Below are positions 24,210 to 30,965 of a DNA stretch of 43,409 nt, piece by piece. The notes beneath the pieces were generated by a model, which did no database searches, was not told where the DNA came from, and saw only the letters and a program-made list of their open reading frames with translations. Source of the DNA: an uncultured Oscillospiraceae bacterium (GTDB taxonomy: Bacteria > Bacillota > Clostridia > Oscillospirales > Ruminococcaceae). Location: assembly GCA_910579125.1 (NCBI GenBank), contig CAJTTH010000002.1:1-43409 (forward strand). The letters are read 5' to 3'. The translations under genes and the position numbers were made by a program. Position 1 is the stretch's first letter; each line of letters begins with the position of its first letter.

Positions 24210-24286
24210 TGGCGACCCGGATGAGACTCGAACTCACGACCTCCGCCGTGACAGGGCGGCGTTCTAACCAACTGAACTACCGGGCC
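24210..24286 (-). tRNA. tRNA-Asp (GTC)
   Basis: 77 nt with encoded CCA. The acceptor stem is GGCCCGG/CCGGGTC with one G-T pair. The anticodon arm CCGCC/GGCGG holds loop CTGTCAC, so the anticodon is GTC. This tRNA is a substrate of the Tgt encoded in the window (known for GUN anticodons). Confidence 0.96.
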
Positions 24287-24367
24287 GATTTCCGCAACCT
24301 TAAGACCAACCCCCGATATTTCGGACATCTATCTGTTAGCTACGGACTAAAGGCTTTACCAAGCCAA

Positions 24368-24443
24368 TGGTGGAAGTTATAGGGCTCGAACCTATGACCC
24401 TCTGCTTGTAAGGCAGATGCTCTCCCAGCTGAGCTAAACTTCC
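24368..24443 (-). tRNA. tRNA-Val (TAC)
   Basis: 76 nt with encoded CCA. The acceptor stem is GGAAGTT/AACTTCC. The anticodon arm TCTGC/GCAGA holds loop CTTACAA, so the anticodon is TAC. First in the cluster, about 50 nt after the promoter. Confidence 0.96.
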
Positions 24444-24499
24444 AAATTTCGGTACATCGAAATCGCCAACAAATATCGACAACTTTCAACGACTTTATT

Positions 24500-24528
24500 A
24501 TTTTACAACATTTTTACCGACTTGTCAA
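24500..24528 (-). promoter_or_regulatory. Promoter of tRNA cluster
   Basis: Minus strand TTGACA (24523-24528), 17-bp spacer, TAAAAT (24500-24505). Confidence 0.75.
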
Positions 24529-24705
24529 GAGGTTTTTCCGAATTTTTTAAAATATGTTGATTTTGACGAACAAGCAACGCAACAAAGCCGTTTGCGAAAG
24601 TGCGAACCTGCATTTTGCACAAAAAACAAGTAAAAAATTTCAAACTATATTTCATTGAAAACCGCGCAAAATAATCTTGAAAAACTTTGAGGGGAGGAAT
24701 TGACT

Positions 24706-24909
24706 TTGGACAAACTTGCGCTGACTATCCTTATAATCGGCGGCCTGAACTGGGGTCTTGTGGGTATTTTCCGCTTTGACCTTGTGGCGTGGGCGTTCGG
24801 CGGACCCGCGACCTTCCTCAGCCGTCTTGTCTATATAGTTGTCGCTCTGGCGGCTTGCTGGGGTGTTTCCATGCTTTTTCGCAGGCACGTTATGGCGGAG
24901 GAGGTTTAG
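24706..24909 (+). CDS. DUF378 small membrane protein
   Basis: Membrane protein of 67 residues with two hydrophobic helices. It matches DUF378: LDKLALTILIIGGLNWGLVG, then FDLVAWAFGG, then LSRLVYIVVALAACWG. The family is widespread in bacteria and its function is unknown. The start is TTG at 24706, eight nt after GGGGAGG; a TTG at 24700 is too close to that site. It is a single-gene unit ending at a hairpin, directly followed by the MITE-like element. No clear promoter was found in the 162 nt upstream. Confidence 0.85.
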   Translation: MDKLALTILIIGGLNWGLVGIFRFDLVAWAFGGPATFLSRLVYIVVALAACWGVSMLFRRHVMAEEV

Positions 24910-24934
24910 TTTCCGCTCTGGCAGATAAACGACG

Positions 24935-24970
24935 ATCCCGAGATTTCACTTGAAACCTCGGGATTTCGTT
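24935..24970 (+). terminator. Terminator of DUF378 gene
   Basis: Stem ATCCCGAG/CTCGGGAT with an additional inner TTTC/GAAA pairing, followed by TTCGTT. It starts 26 nt after the stop. Confidence 0.65.
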
Positions 24971-25149
24971 TAAGGCAACACCGCACAAAGATTGTGCGCA
25001 GATTGCGCAGTCAGATTTTTCGTCAGATTGTACAAAGCGAGTGCCGCAAGGCTGACGCCTTGCAAGCAAGTTTTATACAAGATGACGGAAAATATGCAAG
25101 CAAGACGCGTGCAAAGCCGTAAGGCGGTCTTTGTGCGGTGTTGCCTTAA
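24970..25149. mobile_element. MITE-like palindromic element with 22-bp TIRs
   Basis: A 180-bp sequence bounded by perfect 22-bp terminal inverted repeats (24970-24991 and 25128-25149), each beginning TTAAGGCAACACCGC. Inside, about 25011-25033 and 25074-25095 are also imperfectly complementary, so most of the element can fold into one long hairpin. A GCAAGGC/GCCTTGC stem (about 25053-25070) lies in the middle. No protein is encoded, so it would need a transposase in trans. The right TIR overlaps the last codon of mnmA: the TTAA end supplies its stop. If TTAA or TA is the target it may be the duplicated site; flanks give no longer direct repeat. Confidence 0.75.
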
Positions 25150-26222
25150 CAAATTGTACCGCCGCCCGCGACTATATCGCCGATATACAGCACCACCGCC
25201 TGTCCGGGAGAGATCGCCCTCTGCGGCTCGGCAAAGCGCACTGTTACCGTGCCGTTCTCGTTCGGGAAAGCCGTCGCCGCCGCCTCTTTAGCGTGGTAGC
25301 GCGTCCGAACCGTCACCTCAATAGGCTCGGTCGGTTTCTCAATTATCCAGTTGAAATCCCGCGCGGTAAGGCTGTCCGAATACATCTCGCGCTCTGTGCC
25401 GAGCGTTACGGTATTGTCAATAACGGATTTTTTCAGCACATATAACGGCTCGGAATATGATATCCCCAAGCCCTTGCGCTGCCCTACCGTGTAATTGACA
25501 ACGCCCTTGTGCCGTCCGAGAATGTTCCCGTTTATGTCAAGAAAATCGCCCTCGGGATAGTCCGCACTGCGGTATCTGCGGATAAACGCCGCATAATCGC
25601 CGTCGGGAATAAAGCATATATCCTGACTTTCGTGCTTTGCCGCGTTGATTAGCCCATTCTCCTCGGCGAGCCTGCGCACCTCTGTCTTATCGGCAAACTC
25701 CCCGAGCGGAAAACGCGTATGCGCAAGCTGCTCCTGCGATAAAAAATACAGCACATAGCTCTGATCTTTGGCTGCGTTGAGAGATTTTTTCAGCAGCCAG
25801 CGGTTTGTTTTGTTGTCGAACTCCACGCGCGCGTAGTGCCCCGTCACGATAACGCCGCAGCCCAGCTCCGCCGCCTTGCGGTATAATTCGCCGAACTTCA
25901 GATGACGGTTACACTCGATACACGGATTGGGCGTTTCACCGATTTCGTAGGAATGCACAAAATTTTCGATTACATCTTTGTTGAAATTGCCGGCAAAATT
26001 AAATACATAATACGGTATACCCAGCTTGACGCAAACGCCGCGCGCGTCCTCCGCGTCCGAGGCGGCGCAGCAGGCTTTCTCGGAATACGTTTCACAGCCG
26101 CTGTCGTGGAGCTTCATTGTAACGCCGATACAGTCAAAGCCCGCGTTTTTCATCAGCAGTGCCGCTGCCGAGCTGTCAACTCCGCCGCTCATCGCGATAA
26201 GCACCTTGCCCGCCTTATCCAT
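25146..26222 (-). CDS. mnmA: tRNA-uridine 2-sulfurtransferase MnmA
   Basis: ATP-dependent 2-thiouridylase of 358 residues that modifies U34 of tRNA-Lys, Glu and Gln. The PP-loop SGGVDSS is at residues 12-18. The first catalytic Cys is in NPCIECNRHLKFG and the second in ESQDICFIPDGDY. VNYTVGQRKGLG marks the central domain, and a beta-barrel of about 80 residues ends the protein. The start at 26222 overlaps the end of nadA by eight nt (ATGGATAA), with GGAG just upstream; an in-frame ATG at 26246 lies deeper inside nadA. The stop codon TAA lies in the terminal repeat of the MITE-like element, so the last residue may differ from relatives without the insertion. Confidence 0.95.
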   Translation of the reverse strand: MDKAGKVLIAMSGGVDSSAAALLMKNAGFDCIGVTMKLHDSGCETYSEKACCAASDAEDARGVCVKLGIPYYVFNFAGNFNKDVIENFVHSYEIGETPNPCIECNRHLKFGELYRKAAELGCGVIVTGHYARVEFDNKTNRWLLKKSLNAAKDQSYVLYFLSQEQLAHTRFPLGEFADKTEVRRLAEENGLINAAKHESQDICFIPDGDYAAFIRRYRSADYPEGDFLDINGNILGRHKGVVNYTVGQRKGLGISYSEPLYVLKKSVIDNTVTLGTEREMYSDSLTARDFNWIIEKPTEPIEVTVRTRYHAKEAAATAFPNENGTVTVRFAEPQRAISPGQAVVLYIGDIVAGGGTIC

Positions 26223-27132
26223 TTCCCAGCTCCAGCATTTTGTCAATGCAAGCCTTAGCGGAAAGCCGCGTTTCCTCGTCCATGTTTATCTCCTCGCCGC
26301 CCGCGCCCTCCAGACAGTGCAGAACGCTCGCGAGCTTGGTAAGCTGCATATTGTGGCAGACGAAATCCTTGGAAAGCGGATAAAATTTCTTGTCGGGGCA
26401 GTCAATACCGAGGTGCTGGACGATGCTGTTCTCCGTGCCGATGATGAATTCGGTTTTGTCGCTCCGCTTGGCGAAATCCATAATTTCGGTGGTGCTGCCG
26501 ACAAAATCGGCGAGCGCGACGACCTCCGCCTCGCACTCGGGGTGAACCAGCAGCAGCGCGTCGGGGTGCGCGGATTTAGCAGTTTCAACGTCATGCTTTG
26601 TCATTTTCGCGTGGGTCGGGCAGCAGCCGTGAACGGTAACTATCTCCTTGTCGGGGCATTGCTTCGCGATATATCCTCCGAGATTGCGGTCGGGGATAAA
26701 CAGTATCTTATCCTCGTCCATACGCTTGATGATCTTCGGCGCTGAGCTTGAGGTAACGCACACGTCGCAGAGCGTTTTCAATTCGGCGGTGGTGTTTATG
26801 TACGCCACGACCGCATAGTCGGGATATTTCTCTTTAAGCTGCGAAAGCATTTCCTTATCGAGCTGCTCAGCCATGGGGCAGCCCGCATCGGGTTCGGGCA
26901 GCAGCACGGTCTTCTCGGGGCAGAGAATTTTTACGGTCTCTGCCATAAAGCGGACTCCGCACATCATCACGGTTTTGTTTGCGGTCTGCTGAGCCTTTTG
27001 CGCAAGTCCGAAGCTGTCGCCGACAAAATCCGCAACCTCAAGAATATCATGCGTCTGATAGCAGTGCGCCAGAATGCACACGTCCTTTTCCTTTTTAAGC
27101 CGCAGAATGCGCTCCTGAATATCCTTAATCAT
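26215..27132 (-). CDS. nadA: Quinolinate synthase
   Basis: Fe-S enzyme of 305 residues that condenses iminoaspartate with dihydroxyacetone phosphate to quinolinate in de novo NAD synthesis. The three cluster-ligand regions are visible: MMCGVRFMAE (Cys-58), VHGCCPTHAKM (Cys-170/171) and DFVCHNMQLTKL (Cys-259). DAGCPMAEQ is also typical. The length fits the short bacterial form. AGAGGTG lies upstream of the ATG, 11 nt after the Rrf2 gene. nadB and nadC, usual partners, are missing, so iminoaspartate must come from elsewhere. The Rrf2 gene in front suggests iron-sulfur-dependent control. Confidence 0.95.
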   Translation of the reverse strand: MIKDIQERILRLKKEKDVCILAHCYQTHDILEVADFVGDSFGLAQKAQQTANKTVMMCGVRFMAETVKILCPEKTVLLPEPDAGCPMAEQLDKEMLSQLKEKYPDYAVVAYINTTAELKTLCDVCVTSSSAPKIIKRMDEDKILFIPDRNLGGYIAKQCPDKEIVTVHGCCPTHAKMTKHDVETAKSAHPDALLLVHPECEAEVVALADFVGSTTEIMDFAKRSDKTEFIIGTENSIVQHLGIDCPDKKFYPLSKDFVCHNMQLTKLASVLHCLEGAGGEEINMDEETRLSAKACIDKMLELGNG

Positions 27133-27143
27133 AATACACCTCT

Positions 27144-27575
27144 TTAAATACAGTAATCGCCGCCGTTGTTCAGCTTGTCAATAACGTCAGCGAGCGTAAT
27201 GCCGTCCAGATAATCCGTTATTGCCTTGTACAAGCCCTCCCAGATCGGCAGAGTAGCACAGTCCGCGCGGCGCGGACAGTCATTCTCCTCGTATTGCATA
27301 CAGGAAACGGGCGCAAGGCTGCCCTCCGTCACACGGAGTATCTCGCCGACCGTGTACTTTTCGGGATCCTTTGAAAGCGCGTAGCCGCCCTGATAGCCGC
27401 GGTTCGTGCGCAGCAGTTCCGCCTTGTTGAGCAGCGGAACTATCTGCTCGAGGTACTTTTTCGAGATGTTCTGCCTGTCGGCGACGTCCTTAAGCGCGAT
27501 ATAGCCGTCCGCGCGGTGCTGACCCAGATCGATCATCATACGCATGGCATAGCGCCCTTTTGTTGAAATTTTCAT
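27144..27575 (-). CDS. Rrf2 family transcriptional regulator
   Basis: DNA-binding regulator of 143 residues, IscR/CymR-like. MKISTKGRYAMRMMIDL opens the winged helix-turn-helix, and ISKKYLEQIVPLLNKAELLRTNRGYQGGYAL carries the recognition helix and wing. Three Cys residues in SCMQYEENDCPRRADCATL (about residues 93-111) match the cluster-binding Cys pattern of IscR-type members, so it may sense Fe-S status. It is first in the operon with nadA and mnmA, which suggests it controls them and perhaps itself through the promoter at 27635-27663. I could not identify a certain operator. Confidence 0.92.
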   Translation of the reverse strand: MKISTKGRYAMRMMIDLGQHRADGYIALKDVADRQNISKKYLEQIVPLLNKAELLRTNRGYQGGYALSKDPEKYTVGEILRVTEGSLAPVSCMQYEENDCPRRADCATLPIWEGLYKAITDYLDGITLADVIDKLNNGGDYCI

Positions 27576-27634
27576 ATTTCACTATCCCTCAATAAATTTT
27601 CTCGACAGCTCCATCCGCCGTCGTGCCTGTTTAC

Positions 27635-27663
27635 ATTATAACACTAAAAATCTATCTTTTCAA
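27635..27663 (-). promoter_or_regulatory. Promoter of Rrf2-nadA-mnmA operon
   Basis: Minus strand TTGAAA (27658-27663), 17-bp spacer, TATAAT (27635-27640). Confidence 0.7.
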
Positions 27664-27700
27664 TAGTTTTTGTAATTTTTGCGGAAAATAAATATTTTAC

Positions 27701-27729
27701 TTGAAATTGCCGCACAAATATGGTATAAT
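27701..27729 (+). promoter_or_regulatory. Distal promoter of polar amino-acid ABC operon
   Basis: TTGAAA (27701-27706), 17-bp spacer, TATAAT (27724-27729). Confidence 0.65.
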
Positions 27730-27851
27730 AAAATGATTGTACGTTGCAAGCGGCTTGTGAGCTGCATATAATAATCCAGCGTACCGTAATTTTCTGCAAA
27801 CCGCGTTTTGTTTTGTTAATAGCTTTTGTTAAATAAAGCCCCAAAAACCTA

Positions 27852-27880
27852 TTGACGCAGTATGCATTTATTGGTAAAAT
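27852..27880 (+). promoter_or_regulatory. Proximal promoter of polar amino-acid ABC operon
   Basis: TTGACG (27852-27857), 17-bp spacer, TAAAAT (27875-27880), giving a leader of about 20 nt to the TTG start. Confidence 0.6.
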
Positions 27881-27907
27881 AAACTTGTGAGATGAGGGTA
27901 GGTCAAA

Positions 27908-28561
27908 TTGGACTTTGAATTTATTAAAAAATTCACGCCCATGTATGTCGAGGCAGCGCGTCTGACGCTTATAATAGGCGTTATCGGCATAGTGCTTTCG
28001 GCGGTCATCGGGCTGTTATGTGCGCTGGCGAAGTATTACCGGATACCCGTTGCACGGCAGATAGCGTCGGCGTATATCGAGCTTTCGCGCAACACGCCGC
28101 TTATTGTGCAGCTGTTCTTTCTGTATTTCGGGCTTCCCAAGGCGGGGATAGTCTGGTCGAGCGAGGCATGCGGCATAATCGGACTGGCGTTTCTGGGCGG
28201 CAGCTATATGGCGGAGAGCTTTCTCGGCGGTCTGAAGTCGGTCGGGAAAATACAGCTCGAGAGCGCGGAGAGTCTCGGCTTCCGCCGTTTGCAGACCATG
28301 CGCTACATAGTCGTTCCGCAGGCGGCTTCGACGTCCGTTCCCGCGATATGCGCGAATATTATCTTCCTGCTGAAGGAAACGAGCGTGTTCAGCGCGGTGT
28401 CGCTCGCCGATCTTATGTACGTTGCGAAAGACCTTATCGGTATGTACTACAATACCTGGGAAGCGCTGCTTATGCTTGTCGCGGCTTATCTGGTGCTGAT
28501 ATTGCCGATCTCCATAGTATTTACCGTACTGGAAAGGAGGCTGCGCCGTGCAGGGAATTGA
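27908..28561 (+). CDS. Polar amino-acid ABC transporter permease 1
   Basis: Membrane permease of 217 residues of the His/Glu/Gln/Arg/opine (HEQRo) type. About five membrane segments; RQIASAYIELSRNTPLIVQLFFLYFGLP near residues 50-77 is the family hallmark. The coupling loop with ESAESLGFRRLQTMRYIVVPQA (residues ~117-138) contacts the ATPase. The start is TTG at 27908 after AGGGTAGG; no better ATG is nearby. The stop lies 14 nt inside the next permease gene, so the two are translationally coupled and probably form a heterodimer. Confidence 0.92.
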   Translation: MDFEFIKKFTPMYVEAARLTLIIGVIGIVLSAVIGLLCALAKYYRIPVARQIASAYIELSRNTPLIVQLFFLYFGLPKAGIVWSSEACGIIGLAFLGGSYMAESFLGGLKSVGKIQLESAESLGFRRLQTMRYIVVPQAASTSVPAICANIIFLLKETSVFSAVSLADLMYVAKDLIGMYYNTWEALLMLVAAYLVLILPISIVFTVLERRLRRAGN

Positions 28562-29225
28562 AGTGCTGTTTATGGGCAACAATATGCTGCGTCTGCTCTC
28601 GGGACTGTGGGTAACTATCCGCATCTCGCTCATCTCAATAGGCTTTTCGCTTATTCTGGGAACACTGCTGGGAGCGGTCATGACCTCGAAAAATCCCGTC
28701 GCAAAGGCGGTCTGCCGCGTGTACTTGGAGATAGTGCGGATAATGCCGCAGCTTGTGTGGTTGTTCGTGGTGTTCTTCGGCGTTACCAAGCTGACCGGTC
28801 TTAACCTCGGCGGCGAAACGTCGGCGGTTATCGTGTTCACGATATGGGGCGCGGCGGAAATGGGCGATTTGGTTCGCGGAGCGTTTCTGGCGATACCCCG
28901 TCATCAGTTCGAGTCGTCGCTTAGTCTCGGGCTGTCGAAAATGCAGATGTATGTGTTCATCATCTTTCCGCAGGCGATACGCGGGCTTATCCCGAACGTT
29001 ATCAATTTGTCCACGAGAATGATAAAAACGACCGCGCTGGTCTCGCTGATAGGCGTAACGGAGGTTCTCAAGGTCGGCAAGCAGATAATCGACGCGAACA
29101 GATTTGAGTACCCCAACGCCGCAATATGGGTGTACGCCGCGATATTCTTTATGTATTTTTTGATTTGTTTTCCGCTTTCAATGGCGTCGCGGGCGCTGAC
29201 GAAAAAACAACAGGGGGGCGAGTGA
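28548..29225 (+). CDS. Polar amino-acid ABC transporter permease 2
   Basis: Second HEQRo-type permease, 225 residues, GTG start with a perfect AAAGGAGG seven nt upstream inside the first permease gene. VYLEIVRIMPQLVWLFVVFFGV matches the conserved stretch of the family, and ESSLSLGLSKMQMYVFIIFPQAIRG is the ATPase coupling loop. About five membrane segments. It differs from permease 1, which supports a heterodimeric channel. The ATPase gene follows after a single base. Confidence 0.92.
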   Translation: MQGIEVLFMGNNMLRLLSGLWVTIRISLISIGFSLILGTLLGAVMTSKNPVAKAVCRVYLEIVRIMPQLVWLFVVFFGVTKLTGLNLGGETSAVIVFTIWGAAEMGDLVRGAFLAIPRHQFESSLSLGLSKMQMYVFIIFPQAIRGLIPNVINLSTRMIKTTALVSLIGVTEVLKVGKQIIDANRFEYPNAAIWVYAAIFFMYFLICFPLSMASRALTKKQQGGE

Positions 29226-29226
29226 G

Positions 29227-29970
29227 ATGTCCGAACACATTATTGATATAAACAATCTGGTGAAGCATTTCGGCGACAACGCCGTAATAGACGGCATATC
29301 GCTCTCGGTGTCAAAGGGCGAGGTCGTGGTTCTGATAGGGCCGTCGGGGTGCGGAAAGAGCACGCTGCTGCGCTGTCTCAACGGGCTTGAGCCTATTCAG
29401 GGAGGAACGGTCACGCTGCACGGCGAGCCCGTTATCCACGGCGACAAGAGCCTGTACAAGGTTCGCCAGAAGATCGGAATGGTATTCCAGAGCTATGACC
29501 TTTTTCCGCATTTAACGGTGCTGAAAAACATCATGCTCTCGCCGATAAAGGTGCAGAAACGCGACAAAGCCGAGGTCGAAACAAAGGCGCGCGAGCTGCT
29601 TGAACGCGTGGGCTTGTCCGACAAGGCGGACAGCTACCCGTCGGAGCTTTCGGGCGGACAGAAGCAGCGCGTGGCTATCTGCCGCAGTCTGATAATGAAC
29701 CCTGAGATAATGCTGCTTGACGAAATTACGGCGGCGCTCGACCCCGAAATGGTTCACGAGGTGCTGAACGTCGTTCTCGATCTGGCAAAGAACGGCACGA
29801 CAATGATGATTGTAACGCACGAAATGGCGTTCGCGGAGGCGGTCGCCGACAGGGTGATATTCATGGACGGCGGCGTTATCGTTGAAGAGGGAGCGCCCTC
29901 GGAGTTCTTCAGAAACCCGAAAACGGAGCGTGCTCAAAGGTTCCTCAAAACGTTTACTTATACAAAATGA
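29227..29970 (+). CDS. Polar amino-acid ABC transporter ATPase
   Basis: GlnQ-type ATPase of 247 residues. Walker A is GPSGCGKST (about residue 38), the Q-loop is VFQSYDLFPHLTVLKN, the signature is LSGGQKQRVAICRSL, Walker B is IMLLDEITAALDPE and the switch His is in IVTHEM. Note ITAALDP where most relatives have PTSALDP. It energises the two permeases. The ribosome site GGGGGG overlaps the end of permease 2. Confidence 0.94.
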   Translation: MSEHIIDINNLVKHFGDNAVIDGISLSVSKGEVVVLIGPSGCGKSTLLRCLNGLEPIQGGTVTLHGEPVIHGDKSLYKVRQKIGMVFQSYDLFPHLTVLKNIMLSPIKVQKRDKAEVETKARELLERVGLSDKADSYPSELSGGQKQRVAICRSLIMNPEIMLLDEITAALDPEMVHEVLNVVLDLAKNGTTMMIVTHEMAFAEAVADRVIFMDGGVIVEEGAPSEFFRNPKTERAQRFLKTFTYTK

Positions 29971-30020
29971 CCCTAAAAGGGCGTTATACAGAACAAAAGA
30001 ATTTCAGGAGGTAGTTTATC

Positions 30021-30899
30021 ATGAAAATTTTTAAGAAAATTGCTGCTCTGTTTGCGGCTTCGGCGCTTGCGCTGATGTTCGCGGGCTGCGACAATTCGGG
30101 AAATTCCGCTAGCGGCGATAGCTCGGGCGGCAATTCCGGAAATGCGGCGTTCAGGAACGTCGATCAGATTAAGGAAAGCGGCGAGGTGACTATCGGCGTA
30201 TTCTCGGACAAGAACCCGTTCGGCTATGTCGACAACGAGGGAAATTACAAGGGCTACGACGTTTATTTCGCCGAGCGCATTGCAAAGGATCTCGGCGTCG
30301 AGCTGAAGCTCGTGCCCGTTGAAGCCGCGTCGCGCGTGGAGTTTCTTGAGACCTCGAAGGTTGACATAATCCTCGCGAACTTTACCGTTACCGACGAGCG
30401 CGCGCAAAAGGTCGATTTCGCGCTGCCGTACATGAAAGTCGCGCTCGGCGTGGTATCGCCCGACAGCGCAATTATAAAGAGCGCCGAGGAGCTTAACGGA
30501 AAAACGCTTATCGTCGTTAAGGGCACGACCGCCGAAACATATTTCACCGAGAACTATCCCGACGTAAAACTGCAGAAGTACGACGAGTACAACGAAGCGT
30601 ATTCGGCATTGCAGGACGGACGCGGCGACGCGTTCTCGACCGACAACACCGAGGTGCTTGCGTGGGCGAAGAACAATCCCGGTTTCACGGTAGGCGTTGA
30701 ATCGCTCGGCAGCACGGACGCTATCGCTCCCGCAGTCACAAAGGGCAACGAGACACTGCTGACATGGCTCAACGACGAAATAAAGATGCTCGGCGGCGAG
30801 CAGTTCTTTCACAAGGCTTACAACGAGACCTTAGCGGCGGTCTACGGCGACGACGAGACCTACAAGGAAAATCTTGTGGTAGAGGGCGGAGAAATGTAA
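30021..30899 (+). CDS. Polar amino-acid binding lipoprotein
   Basis: Extracellular binding protein (SBP_bac_3 family) of 292 residues. A lipoprotein signal ends at LMFAGC (Cys-23). A Ser/Gly/Asn linker follows, then the two-lobed domain starting with VDQIKESGEVTIGVFSDKNPFGYVD. ERIAKDLGVELKLVPVEAASRVEFLETSKVDIILANFTVTDERAQKVDF is typical; Arg in DERAQ is the carboxylate contact in the family. YDEYNEAYSALQDGRGDAFSTDN closes the cleft. It is last in the operon, 50 nt after the ATPase gene, with a strong AGGAGG. The ligand is probably a polar or aromatic amino acid but cannot be fixed. Confidence 0.93.
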   Translation: MKIFKKIAALFAASALALMFAGCDNSGNSASGDSSGGNSGNAAFRNVDQIKESGEVTIGVFSDKNPFGYVDNEGNYKGYDVYFAERIAKDLGVELKLVPVEAASRVEFLETSKVDIILANFTVTDERAQKVDFALPYMKVALGVVSPDSAIIKSAEELNGKTLIVVKGTTAETYFTENYPDVKLQKYDEYNEAYSALQDGRGDAFSTDNTEVLAWAKNNPGFTVGVESLGSTDAIAPAVTKGNETLLTWLNDEIKMLGGEQFFHKAYNETLAAVYGDDETYKENLVVEGGEM

Positions 30900-30914
30900 T
30901 TTCCCGAGAATATA

Positions 30915-30959
30915 AAAACGCGGCGTCAAGCGATAATGCCTGATGCCGCAGCTTTTTTC
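30915..30959. terminator. Bidirectional terminator between ABC and MoxR operons
   Basis: Nine-pair stem GCGGCGTCA/TGATGCCGC (arms 30920-30928 and 30941-30949). T-runs follow on both strands: GCTTTTTTCGG on plus and GTTTTTAT on minus. It ends the ABC operon and the eight-gene minus-strand operon. Confidence 0.85.
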
Positions 30960-30965
30960 GGTTTT

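Larger units (their letters stand above)
27576..27907. other. Divergent regulatory region
   Basis: A 332-bp gap between the Rrf2 operon and the polar amino-acid ABC operon. It contains one minus promoter (27635-27663) and two plus promoters (27701-27729 and 27852-27880). About 120 nt between the plus promoters is AT-rich leader in which I see no known riboswitch. Confidence 0.6.
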
